Shown: positions 56,261 through 64,000 of the stretch, piece by piece
Position numbering within the stretch: the first letter of the stretch is position 1
Layout of the letters: every line of letters starts with the position of its first letter
Origin: Romboutsia lituseburensis DSM 797
Lineage (GTDB): Bacteria > Bacillota > Clostridia > Peptostreptococcales > Peptostreptococcaceae
NCBI RefSeq assembly: GCF_900103615.1
Contig: NZ_FNGW01000013.1
Location: forward strand, 1-64,000
Direction: 5' to 3'
Length of the DNA: 64,000 bases
Translations under genes and position numbers: made by a program
Notes under the pieces: generated by a model
The model's database searches: none
What the model was told of the DNA's origin: nothing
Seen by the model: only the letters and a program-made list of their open reading frames with translations

Positions 56261-56311
56261 ACATATTAAAATTATAAATTTAAACTTTAGTATAGATATG
56301 GAGGAATTATT

Positions 56312-57199
56312 ATGCAAAGTAAAGTGAAAAAAGCTGTGATACCAGCGGCTGGTCTTGGTACGAGATTTTTACCAGCCACTAAAGCTCAGCCAAAAGAAAT
56401 GTTACCTATAGTAGATAAGCCAACATTACAGTATATAATAGAAGAAGCTGTGGAATCTGGAATAGAAGAGATATTAATAATAACTGGTAGGAACAAAAAA
56501 TCAATAGAAGATCATTTTGACAAATCAGTAGAGTTAGAACTAGAATTACAGCAAAAAGGAAAAAAGGAATTATTGGAAATAGTTCAAAAAATATCAAATA
56601 TGATAAATATACATTATATAAGACAAAAAGAACCTAAAGGTCTTGGAGATGCTATATACTGTGCAAGACATTTTATAGGGGATGAACCTTTTGCAGTAAT
56701 GCTTGGAGATGATATAGTTGATAATAATATTCCTTGTTTAAAGCAACTTATAGATGCTTACGATGAATATAGGACAACTATATTGGGAGTTCAAAAAGTA
56801 GATATAAAAGATACCAATAAATATGGTATAATATCAGCTAAGTATATAGAAGATAGAGTTTATAAAGTTAAAGATTTAGTAGAAAAACCAGAATCGAGCA
56901 ATGCACCATCTAATATAGCTATATTAGGGAGATATATTATAACGCCTGAAATATTTGATATATTAGAGAACTTACCTCCAGGTAAAGGCGGAGAAGTTCA
57001 ACTAACTGATGCTTTAAAGTTATTGTCTAAAAAGGAAGCTATGTATGCATATAATTTTGAAGGAAGAAGATATGATGTAGGTGATAAGTTAGGTTTCTTA
57101 GAAGCTACAGTAGATTATGCCCTTAAGAGAGATGATATTAAAGATGATTTTCTAAATTATCTAAAGCAAGTTTGTGACAGGTGTGAAAGTATAGATTAA
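56312..57199 (+). CDS. galU: UTP--glucose-1-phosphate uridylyltransferase
   Basis: A 295-residue nucleotidyltransferase making UDP-glucose. AAGLGTRFLPATKAQPKEMLPI-type substrate loop (residues 12-33), VDKPTLQYIIEEA, VMLGDDIV (about 125) and DLVEKP are typical of GalU. UDP-glucose is used for glycolipids, teichoic acids and capsule. GGAGG before the ATG. A small membrane peptide gene follows after 25 bases. Confidence 0.95.
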   Translation: MQSKVKKAVIPAAGLGTRFLPATKAQPKEMLPIVDKPTLQYIIEEAVESGIEEILIITGRNKKSIEDHFDKSVELELELQQKGKKELLEIVQKISNMINIHYIRQKEPKGLGDAIYCARHFIGDEPFAVMLGDDIVDNNIPCLKQLIDAYDEYRTTILGVQKVDIKDTNKYGIISAKYIEDRVYKVKDLVEKPESSNAPSNIAILGRYIITPEIFDILENLPPGKGGEVQLTDALKLLSKKEAMYAYNFEGRRYDVGDKLGFLEATVDYALKRDDIKDDFLNYLKQVCDRCESID

Positions 57200-57224
57200 A
57201 ATAAATAATATAGGGGTGAACTGA

Positions 57225-57344
57225 ATGTCTAAAAAAGAAAAACAAAAGAAAAAAAATAAAATTATAGCTGTATCTATAGTAGTAGTTCTTGTAGCGACAA
57301 GTATGACGACATTATTTGGATTATTTGCATCAATGATGCAATAA
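57225..57344 (+). CDS. 39-residue single-helix membrane peptide
   Basis: A short frame with an AGGGGTGA ribosome site 5 bases before its ATG. The product begins MSKKEKQKKKNK, then one hydrophobic helix (IIAVSIVVVLVATSMTTLFG) and ends LFASMMQ. A basic start with one membrane helix resembles small proteins of the DUF4044 type. It lies 25 bases after galU and before a terminator, so it is likely co-transcribed with galU. Function unknown. Confidence 0.65.
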   Translation: MSKKEKQKKKNKIIAVSIVVVLVATSMTTLFGLFASMMQ

Positions 57345-57366
57345 AAGCTTTAAATAAAACAAAGAG

Positions 57367-57402
57367 AGCATGGATTTTTATTAAAATATTCATGCTTTTT
57401 TT
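57367..57402 (+). terminator. Terminator after the galU unit
   Basis: AGCATG pairs with CATGCT around an A/T-rich loop, followed by six T. Confidence 0.7.
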
Positions 57403-57490
57403 ATTGCAAAAATAAATGTGATACACTAAATAACTCGTATTATATATATATTTACTAATTAAAAAATATAATGTATAATTTTAAGCAGTA

Positions 57491-57555
57491 AATATAATTA
57501 AAAGTTGATTATTAATGAACATATATATTATTTATAATACACTTTTAATTATATT
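57491..57555. repeat. 15-bp perfect inverted repeat before glpX
   Basis: AATATAATTAAAAGT at 57491-57505 and its exact complement ACTTTTAATTATATT at 57541-57555 flank 35 AT-rich bases. It lies about 50 bases before glpX. It could be an operator for a dimeric regulator or a leader hairpin. No T run follows. Confidence 0.6.
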
Positions 57556-57608
57556 AGATCGATTTTTTATAAACTAAGAATATAATTCGTTGAGGAGAGG
57601 GAATATTT

Positions 57609-58610
57609 ATGGATAGAAATTTGGCATTAGAACTTGTTAGAGTAACAGAGGCAGCAGCATTAGTTTCATCTAAGTTTATGGGAAAAGGTGATAAAAATGG
57701 AGCTGATGGAGCAGCTGTTGAGGCTATGAGAAAAGCTTTTGAATCGGTAAAAATAAGTGGGGAAGTAGTTATAGGTGAAGGCGAGTTAGATGAAGCTCCA
57801 ATGCTATATATAGGTGAAAAAGTAGGAATGAAAACACCAAATAGTATGGAGGTAGATATAGCTGTAGATCCATTAGATGGAACAACTTTAATTGCAAAAG
57901 GTCTTCCTAATGCAATATCGGTAATAGCTATGGGGGCTAAAGGTAGTCTATTAAATGCACCTGATACTTATATGAAAAAAATAATTGTTGGGCCTAAAGC
58001 CAAAGGTAGCATAGATTTAAATAAAACTCATGAAGAAAATATAAAAAATGTAGCTAAAGCCTTAGGTAAAAAGACAACTCAAATGACTATAATTGTTCAA
58101 GATAGAGAAAGACATAATGATATAGTTCAAGCAGCTAGAAAACTGGGAGCTAGGATAAAAATGTTTGGAGATGGAGATGTTGCTGCAGCAATTGCAACAT
58201 GCTTTGAAGAAACAGGCATAGATATGCTTATGGGAATTGGTGGAGGACCAGAGGGTGTAATAACTGCTGCTGCAATAAAATGCATGGGCGGAGATATGCA
58301 AGCACAAATTTATCCTCTGAGCGAACAAGAAAGAATAAGATGCCATGAAATGGGATTCTCAGATAAAGATATTGAAAAAATATTAGAAATAGAAGATCTA
58401 GCAAAAGGAGATGAGCTATTCTTTGCTGCTACAGGAATCACAGAGGGAGATTTATTAAAGGGAGTTATACAAATAGGTAGTGATAAAGCGAAAACACAGT
58501 CTGTAGTAATGAGAGCAAAAACAGGAACTATAAGATTTGTTGATGCAATACATAATCTAGATAAGAATGATATACTTGTTGAATTGATGAAAAAATACAA
58601 TATGGAATAA
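57609..58610 (+). CDS. glpX: Fructose-1,6-bisphosphatase, class II
   Basis: A 333-residue GlpX-type phosphatase of gluconeogenesis. GKGDKNGADGAAVEAMR (about 24), GEGELDEAPMLYIGE (about 58), AVDPLDGTTLIAKG (about 89, metal site) and GIGGGPEGVITAAA (about 203) are diagnostic. GGAGAGGG lies before the ATG. It stands alone between the galU unit and rho. Confidence 0.95.
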   Translation: MDRNLALELVRVTEAAALVSSKFMGKGDKNGADGAAVEAMRKAFESVKISGEVVIGEGELDEAPMLYIGEKVGMKTPNSMEVDIAVDPLDGTTLIAKGLPNAISVIAMGAKGSLLNAPDTYMKKIIVGPKAKGSIDLNKTHEENIKNVAKALGKKTTQMTIIVQDRERHNDIVQAARKLGARIKMFGDGDVAAAIATCFEETGIDMLMGIGGGPEGVITAAAIKCMGGDMQAQIYPLSEQERIRCHEMGFSDKDIEKILEIEDLAKGDELFFAATGITEGDLLKGVIQIGSDKAKTQSVVMRAKTGTIRFVDAIHNLDKNDILVELMKKYNME

Positions 58611-58891
58611 AAAATAGAGGGCAATAAGCGGATTTTAAAAGTTAAATTTTTGTTAAGGATAGAGAAGATTTAGCCTTGAATATGTAAAAATATTTGGGCA
58701 TAAATCTTTTTTATTTTGAATAGTTATTGTAGTGATAATGCTTTTAAAATTAAGTTATATCAATACTTATAAAAAATAAATATTGAAAAAAATAAAAATA
58801 TATAACTAAGTGTTTAAGAAAATTAAAAATTGTACAATATATATAATACTGGAAATAAAATTAACGTATAATTGGTTTTGATTTTTATTTA
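58611..58891. other. Gap between glpX and the rho promoter
   Basis: About 280 AT-rich bases with no supported gene, no clear terminator for glpX, and no riboswitch core that could be recognised. Confidence 0.4.
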
Positions 58892-58920
58892 TTGACCTTA
58901 ATATACTAAGATGATATTAT
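58892..58920 (+). promoter_or_regulatory. Sigma-A promoter of rho
   Basis: TTGACC (58892-58897), 17-base spacer and TATTAT (58915-58920). This gives a leader of roughly 95 bases before the rho TTG, long enough for autoregulation. Confidence 0.7.
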
Positions 58921-59020
58921 TAGAGTTAATTGTAAAGTAAAACTTTTCTTTTTCACACCTTTAATTCCCTTAAAAAATAAATGGAAATTATATAATGAGA
59001 TAGAGATGAGGAGGATTCTT

Positions 59021-60637
59021 TTGAGTTTAGATGATATAACATTGGATGAATTGAGTGGTAAAACGCTAACTCAATTAAAAGATATAGCTAAAGAATTAGG
59101 AATAAAGTCTATAAGTAAGTACAAAAAAAATGAATTGATAGAAGTGATTACTGAAAATTTAAATAAAAAAAGTACGCCAAAACAAGAGATAAATAAAAAA
59201 GAACGAGAAGAGAAAAAAGAAGATGTTAAAGAAGAAAAGATAAACAATTCATATAACAATAGAAATAGAGAACAAAGAAGCTTTGATAATAGACAAGAAA
59301 ATAGAACTTATGTGAAGCCATATGAAAAAAAAGAACCAAATAGCAATAATGAACATAATTCTTATACTTCGGATAATAAATATTCACGTAATAATGAAAA
59401 TAGATACCAAAAAAACGAAAACAGAACTAGTAGTATAGAAAATGGAAATTCAAGAAACAATAATTATAAAAATAATTATAGCCCTAAGGTAGTGGACGAG
59501 TCTAAAATAGTAGATGAATTCAATACTTCAAAAGATGATGAAGTTATGGGAGTCCTTGAAATATTACCGGATGGATTTGGATTTTTAAGAGGATCAAATT
59601 ACTTATCAACAGAAGATGATGTTTATGTATCACCTTCACAAATAAGAAGGTTTAATATGAAAACTGGAGATAAGGTTAAAGGTATAACTAGACATCCAAA
59701 GACTGGTGAAAAGTTTAGAGCCCTTTTATATGTACAAAAAATAAATGATGAAAATCCAGAAACTGCAATTCAAAGAAGATCGTTCGAATTGTTAACACCA
59801 ATATATCCAGAGGAAAGATTAACACTTGAAAGAAGTCAAAATGACATAGCTACAAGGTTGATAGACTTAATATCTCCTATTGGTAAAGGTCAAAGAGGAT
59901 TGATAGTAGCGCCTCCAAAGGCAGGTAAAACAAGTTTACTAAAGAATGTTGCAAATAGTATATCAAAAAATCATCCTGATGTTGAATTGATAGTGCTTCT
60001 TATAGATGAAAGACCAGAAGAAGTTACAGATATGAGAGAATCAATTGATGGAGATGTAATATACTCTACATTTGATCAAGTATCAAGTCATCATGTAAAA
60101 GTAGCAGAGATGGTTTTAAATAGAGCGCAAAGATTAGTTGAACATGGTAAGGATGTAGTCATACTATTAGATAGTATAACGAGACTTGCTAGAGCGTATA
60201 ACTTAACTATTTCACCAACAGGAAGAACTCTGTCTGGTGGTTTAGATCCAGGTGCTTTACATGGACCTAAAAAATTCTTTGGTGCAGCTAGAAATATAAG
60301 ACAAGGTGGTTCTTTAACTATCTTAGCAACAGCTTTAGTTGAAACTGGATCAAGAATGGATGATGTAATTTTCGAAGAGTTTAAAGGTACTGGAAATATG
60401 GAACTTAACTTAGATAGAAAACTAGCAGAAAAAAGAATATTCCCTGCTGTTGATATATATAAATCAGGTACTAGAAGAGAAGACTTATTACTTACTGATC
60501 AAGAGAAAACTGCTCTTTGGAAATTAAGAAGAGAAATGAGCAATAATTCTGTTATGGAAGTGACTGATAAAGTTATCGAATTATTAAAGAGAACAAAAAA
60601 TAATGACGAGTTTATAAAATCTATAAAAGGACTTTAA
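59021..60637 (+). CDS. rho: Transcription termination factor Rho with asparagine-rich insertion
   Basis: A 538-residue hexameric helicase that ends transcription. An N-terminal helical Rho_N domain (1-48, [20 protein letters not shown]) is followed by a Lys/Glu stretch and an Asn-rich, low-complexity insertion (about 75-153, 24 Asn in 79 residues). The RNA-binding OB domain (about 175-245, [15 protein letters not shown]) and the ATPase core (Walker [24 protein letters not shown] loops) come next. The TTG at 59021 is chosen because GAGGAGG lies 6 bases before it; an ATG at 59006 overlaps. Similar N-rich Rho forms are known from clostridia, including a prion-forming one in C. botulinum. Confidence 0.94.
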   Translation: MSLDDITLDELSGKTLTQLKDIAKELGIKSISKYKKNELIEVITENLNKKSTPKQEINKKEREEKKEDVKEEKINNSYNNRNREQRSFDNRQENRTYVKPYEKKEPNSNNEHNSYTSDNKYSRNNENRYQKNENRTSSIENGNSRNNNYKNNYSPKVVDESKIVDEFNTSKDDEVMGVLEILPDGFGFLRGSNYLSTEDDVYVSPSQIRRFNMKTGDKVKGITRHPKTGEKFRALLYVQKINDENPETAIQRRSFELLTPIYPEERLTLERSQNDIATRLIDLISPIGKGQRGLIVAPPKAGKTSLLKNVANSISKNHPDVELIVLLIDERPEEVTDMRESIDGDVIYSTFDQVSSHHVKVAEMVLNRAQRLVEHGKDVVILLDSITRLARAYNLTISPTGRTLSGGLDPGALHGPKKFFGAARNIRQGGSLTILATALVETGSRMDDVIFEEFKGTGNMELNLDRKLAEKRIFPAVDIYKSGTRREDLLLTDQEKTALWKLRREMSNNSVMEVTDKVIELLKRTKNNDEFIKSIKGL

Positions 60638-60654
60638 ACTAATACAAAAACTGC

Positions 60655-60683
60655 TTGAACCCATAAAAAACTTATGTTATAAT
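60655..60683 (+). promoter_or_regulatory. Sigma-A promoter of rpmE
   Basis: TTGAAC (60655-60660), a 17-base spacer and TATAAT (60678-60683), 17 bases after the rho stop. This gives rpmE its own promoter. Confidence 0.8.
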
Positions 60684-60754
60684 GGTGTAGTTGATAATGC
60701 AAAACGAAAAATTAATATATTTAATTTATAAAATCAAGAGAAGAGGTGACTAGA

Positions 60755-60955
60755 ATGCAAAAAGATATACAACCAAAATACGAAGCTGTAGAAGTACGTT
60801 GTGCTTGTGGGAACACATTCAAAGCTGGTTCTGTTAAGGACGAGATAAAAATAGAAATATGTTCTGAGTGCCATCCTTTCTATACTGGAAAGCAAAAGAA
60901 TATAGAAGCTGGTGGAAGAATAGACAAGTTCAAGAAGAGATTCAAAATGGACTAA
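60755..60955 (+). CDS. rpmE: Ribosomal protein L31 (zinc-binding form)
   Basis: A 66-residue L31 of the C+ type. Zinc cysteines are at residues 16, 18, 36 and 39 (CAC and CSEC). The ATG at 60755 follows AGAGGTG; a GTG at 60746 lies within the ribosome site. The protein bridges the ribosomal subunits. The rho-rpmE pairing is common in Firmicutes. Confidence 0.96.
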   Translation: MQKDIQPKYEAVEVRCACGNTFKAGSVKDEIKIEICSECHPFYTGKQKNIEAGGRIDKFKKRFKMD

Positions 60956-60968
60956 TTTTTATAAATAT

Positions 60969-60999
60969 GGAGTTGGGGAGCCAACTCCTATTTTATTTG
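60969..60999 (+). terminator. Terminator after rpmE
   Basis: GGAGTTGG pairs with CCAACTCC around GGAG, followed by TATTTTATTT. Confidence 0.8.
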
Positions 61000-61121
61000 T
61001 TAAATGCTACATATTTAGCATAAAAAATAGTGAAAAATACACTTTTTAGATAAATTAAATAGTTATGATATTAATTAAATTGACATAAATTAAGAAATTA
61101 AAGCAGTAGGGGGTACTAATT

Positions 61122-61706
61122 ATGTATAGACCAGTAAATCATGGATATATAGAAGTTGTAATCGGTCCTATGTATAGTGGTAAGAGTGAGGAACTTATAA
61201 GAAGAATAAAAAGAGCTGAAATAGCTAAACAAAATATTGTTGTATTTAAACCTAGAATAGATGATAGATATAGCAAAGAAGATGTTGTTTCGCATAGTGG
61301 TGATAGTGTAGGAGCGATACCTATAAATAAGGCTAATGAAATATATAATTATATAGATGAAAAAACACAAGTTGTAGGTATAGATGAAGTACAATTCTTT
61401 GATGAGGAAATTATAAATATAGCTATAAATTTAGCAGATAAAGGTATTAGAGTTATTGCTGCTGGATTAGATATGGATTTTAAAGGTGAACCTTTTGGAC
61501 CAACACCAAAATTATTAGCTGTTGCAGAATTCGTAGATAAAATACAAGCTATATGTTCAGTATGTGGTCAACCTGCTACGAGATCTCAAAGATTAATAAA
61601 TGGAGAACCAGCAAGATATGATGACCCTATAATACAAGTAGGTGCTGTGGAAAGCTATGAAGCTAGATGTAGAAAATGCCATGTTGTTTATAGAGATAAA
61701 AAATAA
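61122..61706 (+). CDS. tdk: Thymidine kinase
   Basis: A 194-residue type II thymidine kinase. P-loop [14 protein letters not shown] (residues 14-27), lasso-region [10 protein letters not shown], and zinc cysteines CSVCGQP and CRKCH. It salvages thymidine to dTMP, the substrate for tmk at 2557. AGGGGG before the ATG. Own terminator. Confidence 0.95.
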   Translation: MYRPVNHGYIEVVIGPMYSGKSEELIRRIKRAEIAKQNIVVFKPRIDDRYSKEDVVSHSGDSVGAIPINKANEIYNYIDEKTQVVGIDEVQFFDEEIINIAINLADKGIRVIAAGLDMDFKGEPFGPTPKLLAVAEFVDKIQAICSVCGQPATRSQRLINGEPARYDDPIIQVGAVESYEARCRKCHVVYRDKK

Positions 61707-61723
61707 TTACAAATTAACAATAG

Positions 61724-61755
61724 CCCTTTAAAGTTTTACTTTGAAGGGTATTTTT
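61724..61755 (+). terminator. Terminator after tdk
   Basis: CCCTTTAAAG pairs with CTTTGAAGGG around a five-base loop, then TATTTTT. Confidence 0.8.
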
Positions 61756-61805
61756 GTATATAATAAAATATAAAGAATAAAATTCTAATAATAAGAGGTG
61801 GATGA

Positions 61806-62705
61806 ATGAAAAAACAAGCTGTCGGGGGTCAGGCTGTAATAGAAGGTGTTATGATGCAGTCTAAAAATAAAAGAGCTGTTGCAGTTAGAAAAAGTGATGG
61901 TGAAATAGTAGTTAGAAAAAATAAAATAAAAAGTTGGATAAATGAGAAGAATATAGATAAAATTCCTTTTGTAAGAGGATCTTTTGTTTTAATAGAAACT
62001 ATGATAGAGGGGATAAAGAGCTTGAATTTTTCTTCTGAATTTTTCTTAGATGAAACAGAAGAAGATGCATTTGATAGATTTATAAGTAAAATATTTAAAG
62101 ATAAAGCAAATGATGTAATGATAGCTATTTCTATGATATTTGCATTTTTATTATCGGTAGGTTTATTTATATTGCTTCCTACAGCAGTTGGAGGTGTATT
62201 TTCAAAGTTAATAGATAATGATTTTTTATTAAATCTCGTAGAGGGAATAATAAGAATAGCTATATTATTCGCATATATAGTTCTTATATCTAAGAGTAAA
62301 GATATTGAAAGAGTTTTTCAATATCATGGTGCGGAACACAAGAGTATACATTGTTATGAAAGTGGAGAAGAGCTTACTGTAGAAAATACTAGAAAATTTA
62401 CAAGACTACATCCGAGATGTGGTACTAATTTTTTATTTATAGTAATGTTTACATCAATAATACTTTTTTCTTTCTTCGGATGGCCGAATCCAATATTAAG
62501 GGTAGTCATGAGAATAATATGTATACCGATAGTTGCAGGAATTTCTTACGAAATAATAAGATTTCTTGGGAAATATAATAACAAACTTACTAAAATTGTC
62601 GCATACCCTGGTATGATGCTACAAAATTTTACTACAAAAGAACCGGATGATAAACAAATAGAAGTAGCAATAGCTGCCCTTAAGGCTGTAATAGATGAAA
62701 AATAA
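61806..62705 (+). CDS. DUF1385 membrane protein (YqhQ-like)
   Basis: A 299-residue protein. GGQAVIEGVMMQSKNKRAVAVR at the start is the family signature, here residues 7-28. Four hydrophobic segments (about 98-128, 145-165, 210-232, 235-255) and a histidine-rich QYHGAEHKSIHCYE (about 177-190) follow, suggesting a metal site at the membrane. Function unknown. In clostridia it is often found with rpmE and prmC-prfA, as here. The gene end overlaps the region with the prmC ribosome site. Confidence 0.9.
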   Translation: MKKQAVGGQAVIEGVMMQSKNKRAVAVRKSDGEIVVRKNKIKSWINEKNIDKIPFVRGSFVLIETMIEGIKSLNFSSEFFLDETEEDAFDRFISKIFKDKANDVMIAISMIFAFLLSVGLFILLPTAVGGVFSKLIDNDFLLNLVEGIIRIAILFAYIVLISKSKDIERVFQYHGAEHKSIHCYESGEELTVENTRKFTRLHPRCGTNFLFIVMFTSIILFSFFGWPNPILRVVMRIICIPIVAGISYEIIRFLGKYNNKLTKIVAYPGMMLQNFTTKEPDDKQIEVAIAALKAVIDEK

Positions 62706-62715
62706 AGGAGAAAAT

Positions 62716-63567
62716 ATGACAATAAGAGATATAATTATCAAATACTCAGAGGAACTTATAGAAATAAGTGATACTCCAAGATTAGATGTGGAGCTTTTAC
62801 TTCAAAAGGCTCTTGGAAATGTAGATAGGATTTACATACATATAAATTTAAGTAAAGAATTAACCAAAGATCAATATGATTTATTTTTAGAAATGATAAA
62901 GGACAGAATAAATGGTAGACCGATAGCTTATATAGTAGGAAATCGAGAGTTTATGGGATTAGACTTTTTTGTAAAAGAAGGAGTACTTATACCAAGACCA
63001 GATACTGAACCTTTAGTAGAAGAAGTTATTGAACTTTGTAATGAAAAAAATAGTGTTGAAATATTAGATATAGGAACTGGGTCAGGTGCAATAACAATAA
63101 GTTTAGCAAAATATATAAAAAATTCAAAAGTTACATCATTTGATATATCAGATATTCCGTTAGAAGTTGGAAGGCAAAATGCTATAAATAATGGCGTTGA
63201 AGATAAAACAATATTTATAAAGTCAGATTTATTTAGTGCGATTAAAAATAAAGAAATAAAATTTGATGTAATAGTTTCGAATCCTCCATATATACCTAAA
63301 AAAGATATAGAAACATTACATACTCAGGTAAAAGATTATGAGCCTTACAATGCGCTTGAAGGTGGAGAAGATGGACTAGATTTTTATAGAGAAATAACAA
63401 AACAATCAAAAATATATTTAAAATCAAATGGTATATTAGCTTATGAAGTTGGTCATGATCAAGCTGAAGATGTTTCGAAGATAATGAGTGATAATGGATA
63501 TACTAAAATATATACAAAGAAGGATATTCAGGGAATTGATAGAGTTGTTATAGGATTCAAACTATGA
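62716..63567 (+). CDS. prmC: Peptide chain release factor glutamine methyltransferase
   Basis: A 283-residue SAM-dependent enzyme that methylates the GGQ glutamine in RF1 and RF2. An N-terminal helical domain (about 1-75), LIPRPDTEPLVEE, DIGTGSGAITISLA (motif I, about 117), and SNPPYIPKKD (NPPY). The ATG at 62716 follows AAAGGAG; a further in-frame ATG at 62695 lies in the previous gene. Its substrate gene prfA is next. Confidence 0.95.
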   Translation: MTIRDIIIKYSEELIEISDTPRLDVELLLQKALGNVDRIYIHINLSKELTKDQYDLFLEMIKDRINGRPIAYIVGNREFMGLDFFVKEGVLIPRPDTEPLVEEVIELCNEKNSVEILDIGTGSGAITISLAKYIKNSKVTSFDISDIPLEVGRQNAINNGVEDKTIFIKSDLFSAIKNKEIKFDVIVSNPPYIPKKDIETLHTQVKDYEPYNALEGGEDGLDFYREITKQSKIYLKSNGILAYEVGHDQAEDVSKIMSDNGYTKIYTKKDIQGIDRVVIGFKL

Positions 63568-63610
63568 TATAATGAAAAATTGATATGCTACAATAAACGA
63601 GGTGAAAAGT

Positions 63611-64000
63611 ATGCTAAAAAAATTAGAAGTGCTAGAGGATAAATATAGAGATTTAACTGAAAAGATAAGTGATCCGGAAATAATAAATGATCAAAAGACT
63701 TGGCAAAAATATATGAAAGAACATGCTGATTTAGAGCCAATCGTAATGAAGTACAGAGAGTACACAAATGTATTAAACAGCATAAAAGATTCAAAAGAAA
63801 TTCTACAAGAAGAATCTGATGAAGAATTAAGAGAATTAGCTAAGATGGAATTATCGGAAATGGAACATATGGTAGAACCACTAGAAGCAGAATTAAAAAT
63901 ACTACTATTACCTAAGGACCCTAATGATGAAAAGAACGTTATAGTTGAAATCAGAGGCGGAGCTGGTGGAGATGAGGCAGCTTTATTCGCAGGTGATTTA
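63611..64000 (+). CDS. prfA: Peptide chain release factor 1 (5' part)
   Basis: The first 130 codons of RF1, open to the window end. [15 protein letters not shown] starts the helical domain 1, and [14 protein letters not shown] at the end is the start of the conserved core. The GGQ motif lies beyond the window. GAGGTGA before the ATG. Together with prmC it forms a two-gene unit for translation termination. Confidence 0.93.
   Translation, partial: MLKKLEVLEDKYRDLTEKISDPEIINDQKTWQKYMKEHADLEPIVMKYREYTNVLNSIKDSKEILQEESDEELRELAKMELSEMEHMVEPLEAELKILLLPKDPNDEKNVIVEIRGGAGGDEAALFAGDL

Overview
The window is a low-GC stretch of a spore-forming Firmicute chromosome with almost all genes on the + strand. 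Product sequences, the riboswitch-controlled type IV pilus cluster and the sporulation genes (spmA/B, spoVG, spoVT, spoVB, yabP/Q, spoIIE) point to the Peptostreptococcaceae (Clostridioides, Paeniclostridium, Paraclostridium, Romboutsia group). The species cannot be fixed from the sequence alone. Much of the gene order (decarboxylase-tmk-holB-ricT-trmN6-rsmI-metG-tatD-yabE-rnmV-rsmA ... purR-spoVG-glmU-prs ... pth-mfd-spoVT-spoVB-mazG-rqcP-yabP-yabQ-divIC ... spoIIE) follows the origin-proximal order known from Bacillus subtilis. This suggests a position near oriC, with genes read away from the origin.

Layout. 1-325: 3' end of a 23S rRNA gene and a 5S rRNA gene. 743-7603: small membrane protein, PLP decarboxylase, then DNA replication, tRNA and rRNA modification genes. 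7708-9599 (minus): Lrp-type regulator and nicotinate phosphoribosyltransferase. 9769-10871: spmA-spmB. 11009-16577: methionine T-box, metG, tatD, a YabE-like surface protein, and the 5S and 16S rRNA maturation genes. 16645-21105: an acidic-repeat protein, an M20 peptidase, a cation efflux protein and an anchored protein of unknown function. 21165-22520 (minus): murC. 22743-26661: purR, spoVG, glmU, prs. 26998-39545: a full type IV pilus locus with tandem pilins, ATPases PilB and PilT, PilC, fused PilMN, PilO, three minor pilin-like proteins and two prepilin peptidases. The major pilin has a c-di-GMP-II riboswitch in its leader. 39559-53810: pth, mfd, prsA and a sporulation/division block ending in spoIIE. 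54288-64000: an exported PepF-like peptidase, galU, a 39-residue membrane peptide, glpX, rho, rpmE, tdk, a DUF1385 protein, prmC and the start of prfA.

How the genes work together. Three circuits can be read directly. Uncharged tRNA-Met should switch on metG through the T-box. c-di-GMP should switch on the main pilin through a riboswitch whose P1 stem competes with a terminator. Sporulation control is visible as an exact sigma-H promoter before spoVG and a sigma-A promoter with a 21-bp spacer before spoIIE. The most unusual stretch is the 477-bp gap between spoIIE and pepF. It holds two perfect DnaA boxes, several near matches, one perfect Spo0A box and one 8/9 Spo0A box. Below this are an asparagine-rich (prion-like) insertion in Rho and a stem-loop that would bury the ribosome-binding site of pepF. 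No CRISPR array, insertion sequence, prophage or tRNA gene was seen.
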